A stretch of DNA of 6,114 nucleotides from GCA-002282575 sp964519885 (GTDB lineage Bacteria; Pseudomonadota; Gammaproteobacteria; Thiomicrospirales; Thiomicrospiraceae), in the NCBI GenBank assembly GCA_964519885.1, contig CAZFLX010000050.1, forward strand, positions 1 to 6,114, read 5' to 3'. A program made the position numbers and the translations under genes. Shown here piece after piece: positions 5,262 through 6,114 of the stretch. Within the stretch, counting starts at the first letter, position 1. The number at the start of each line of letters is the position of its first letter. The notes below the pieces were generated by a model. That model did not search any database. It worked only from the letters and a program-made list of their open reading frames with translations, and was not told the origin of the DNA.

Positions 5262-6002
5262 ATGAACGCTCAGCCTAGATTGCGTATGTTTGCAGGCCCT
5301 AACGGTTCTGGTAAATCGACCCTAACTGCTGCCATTAATGCTAAGCTTTTGGGTGTTTACATTAATCCAGACGAAATCGAAAAAGAAATCATAGGATTTG
5401 GTTTTTTGGATTTGTCCGCTTATGGCATCAACAGTCATGCAGATGAAGTATTATCTTTTTTTCGCTCATCCACCTTACTGAAAAAGGCGGGTATGCAGGC
5501 AGAAGCAGATTGTTTAACCTTTACGGACAATAAATTAGATTTTTATGCTGTGATGGTGAACTCCTATTTCGCATCTGTCGCCTCAGACTTCATTCGACAG
5601 AAATTACTACAGCAGAAAACCGCTTTTACCTTTGAAACCGTCATGTCCTTTCACGATAAGGTAGATTTATTGAAACAGGCACAGCAACAGGGCTTCAAAA
5701 CCTGCCTGTATTATGTGGCAACGGAAGATCCAGCCATCAACATCTCGCGCGTTCGCTATCGTCACATTAAAGGCGGTCATGATGTCCCGCAGGACAAAAT
5801 TGAAAGCCGATTTTACCGTTCACTAAGGCTGTTACCAGAAGCGCTTAAATACTGTCATCAGGCATGGTTTTTTGACAATTCAGGGGTTGGTACACATTGG
5901 ATAGCAGAAATGAATGACCAGCAGCAGCTTAGTGTTAAAACGGATAAGACACCGCTTTGGTTCCAAGAGTATGTGTTACCGCATTTTAAAACATTTCCTT
6001 AG
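5262..6002 (+). CDS. Zeta-toxin-like P-loop kinase (COG4185 type)
   Basis: A 246-residue cytoplasmic P-loop protein. It has the Walker A G-P-N-G-S-G-K-S-T at 12-20, I-N-P-D-E at 34-38, F-T-F-E-T-V at 122-127 and R-V-R-Y-R-H-I-K-G-G-H-D-V-P from 163, then R183 and R186 in a lid-like helix. These are the usual landmarks of zeta-like kinases. Classical zeta toxins phosphorylate UDP-N-acetylglucosamine and block cell-wall synthesis. Whether this shorter COG4185 branch uses the same substrate is not established. I chose ATG 5262, with GGGTGG at 5248-5253 eight bases upstream. An in-frame GTG at 5229 or ATG at 5244 would extend it into the upstream gene by 11 or 6 residues and place the P-loop unusually far from the N terminus. 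The gene is intact. Together with the preceding small protein it forms a probable toxin-antitoxin pair. Confidence 0.9.
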   Translation: MNAQPRLRMFAGPNGSGKSTLTAAINAKLLGVYINPDEIEKEIIGFGFLDLSAYGINSHADEVLSFFRSSTLLKKAGMQAEADCLTFTDNKLDFYAVMVNSYFASVASDFIRQKLLQQKTAFTFETVMSFHDKVDLLKQAQQQGFKTCLYYVATEDPAINISRVRYRHIKGGHDVPQDKIESRFYRSLRLLPEALKYCHQAWFFDNSGVGTHWIAEMNDQQQLSVKTDKTPLWFQEYVLPHFKTFP

Positions 6003-6049
6003 GATGAAAATTCAACCAATCTCTGTGCTGGCGGATGGTCTCTCTGGGC

Positions 6050-6055
6050 TATACT
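6050..6055 (+). promoter_or_regulatory. Possible -10 element for the gene at the right edge
   Basis: TATACT in the 86-base gap after the kinase gene matches the -10 consensus at five of six bases and lies 33 bases before ATG 6089. The -35 region is poor (TGTGCT at 6024-6029, spacing 20), so this is a weak call. Confidence 0.3.
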
Positions 6056-6088
6056 GCATACCATTGACTAAAACGGAGCATTAAGTCC

Positions 6089-6114
6089 ATGCATGAAATC
6101 ATCTGCCCTCATTG
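6089..6114 (+). CDS. Start of a likely DUF2130 (COG4487) protein, cut by the window end
   Basis: Only eight full codons are visible: M-H-E-I-I-C-P-H, with the next codon beginning TG, so Cys or Trp. DUF2130 proteins typically open with (M)xEIxCPHC, a zinc-ribbon-like knuckle, followed by a long coiled coil and a C-terminal nuclease-like domain. That match is from memory and rests on very few residues. GGAG at 6075-6078 is 10 bases upstream and supports ATG 6089. The other nearby ATG (6093) is in another frame. Many other zinc-ribbon proteins also begin with a CPHC knuckle, so the family could differ. Confidence 0.5.

Noticed and set aside
6004..6084. 26-codon ORF starting at ATG 6004 right after the kinase stop
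   Set aside because: It is very short, shows no motif, and overlaps the likely promoter and leader region of the right-edge gene. Nothing beyond an open frame supports it.
1..6114. Integron or gene-cassette array, CRISPR array, or insertion sequence as the cause of the MPE clustering
   Set aside because: Gene junctions overlap or are 1-5 bases apart, leaving no room for attC-like sites. There are no regularly spaced direct repeats with spacers, and no transposase or terminal inverted repeats were seen.

Overview
The window reads almost entirely on the + strand and is dominated by calcineurin-like metallophosphoesterases (MPEs). Moderate base composition, AGGAG/AGAGGA-type ribosome binding sites, and protein families seen mostly in Proteobacteria (lambda/PrpA-type phosphatases, a COG4185 zeta-like kinase, a likely DUF2130 start) suggest a Gram-negative, probably gammaproteobacterial genome. 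Species, and whether this is chromosome, plasmid or prophage, cannot be decided. There is no integrase, transposase, tRNA, rRNA or CRISPR array.

Layout. Positions 1-3933 form one tightly packed gene run: the C-terminal end of a PrpA/lambda-type phosphatase (1-282, cut by the window edge), a small DUF7693-like protein (about 292-582), two lambda-type phosphatases (585-1337 and 1330-2142), a COG1409-like MPE (2139-2948), a short COG4186-like MPE (2948-3430) and an unrecognised protein with a C-terminal Cys/His cluster (3433-3933). Genes overlap by 8, 4 and 1 bases or are 2 bases apart, so transcription is probably polycistronic and several starts look translationally coupled. After a 73-base gap with a clear AGGAG comes a second COG1409-like MPE (4007-4852, GTG start), a paralogue of 2139-2948. 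A 49-codon ORF (4858-5007) then resembles the first 40 or so residues of the lambda-type phosphatases but has lost the first metal-binding Asp (GDIHG has become GGLHG). It looks like a decayed copy.

Positions 5033-6002 hold a two-gene module typical of toxin-antitoxin loci: a 75-residue small protein and a 246-residue zeta-like P-loop kinase, one base apart. Just upstream of the first gene's ribosome binding site are three tandem 7-base repeats (ATTCAGA, ATTCATG, ATTCATA), a possible operator. The last 26 bases begin an ORF encoding M-H-E-I-I-C-P-H, which matches the usual start of DUF2130 proteins.

How the genes might work together. The window carries six intact or partial MPE genes of three subfamilies plus one remnant. 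This density is the main unusual feature. The intact enzymes keep their metal-ligand motifs, so they are probably active. Their substrates (phosphoproteins, nucleotides or RNA ends) cannot be read from the sequence, and no partner kinase lies in the MPE run. The two cysteine- or acid-rich small proteins embedded in the run are the best candidates for unknown partners.
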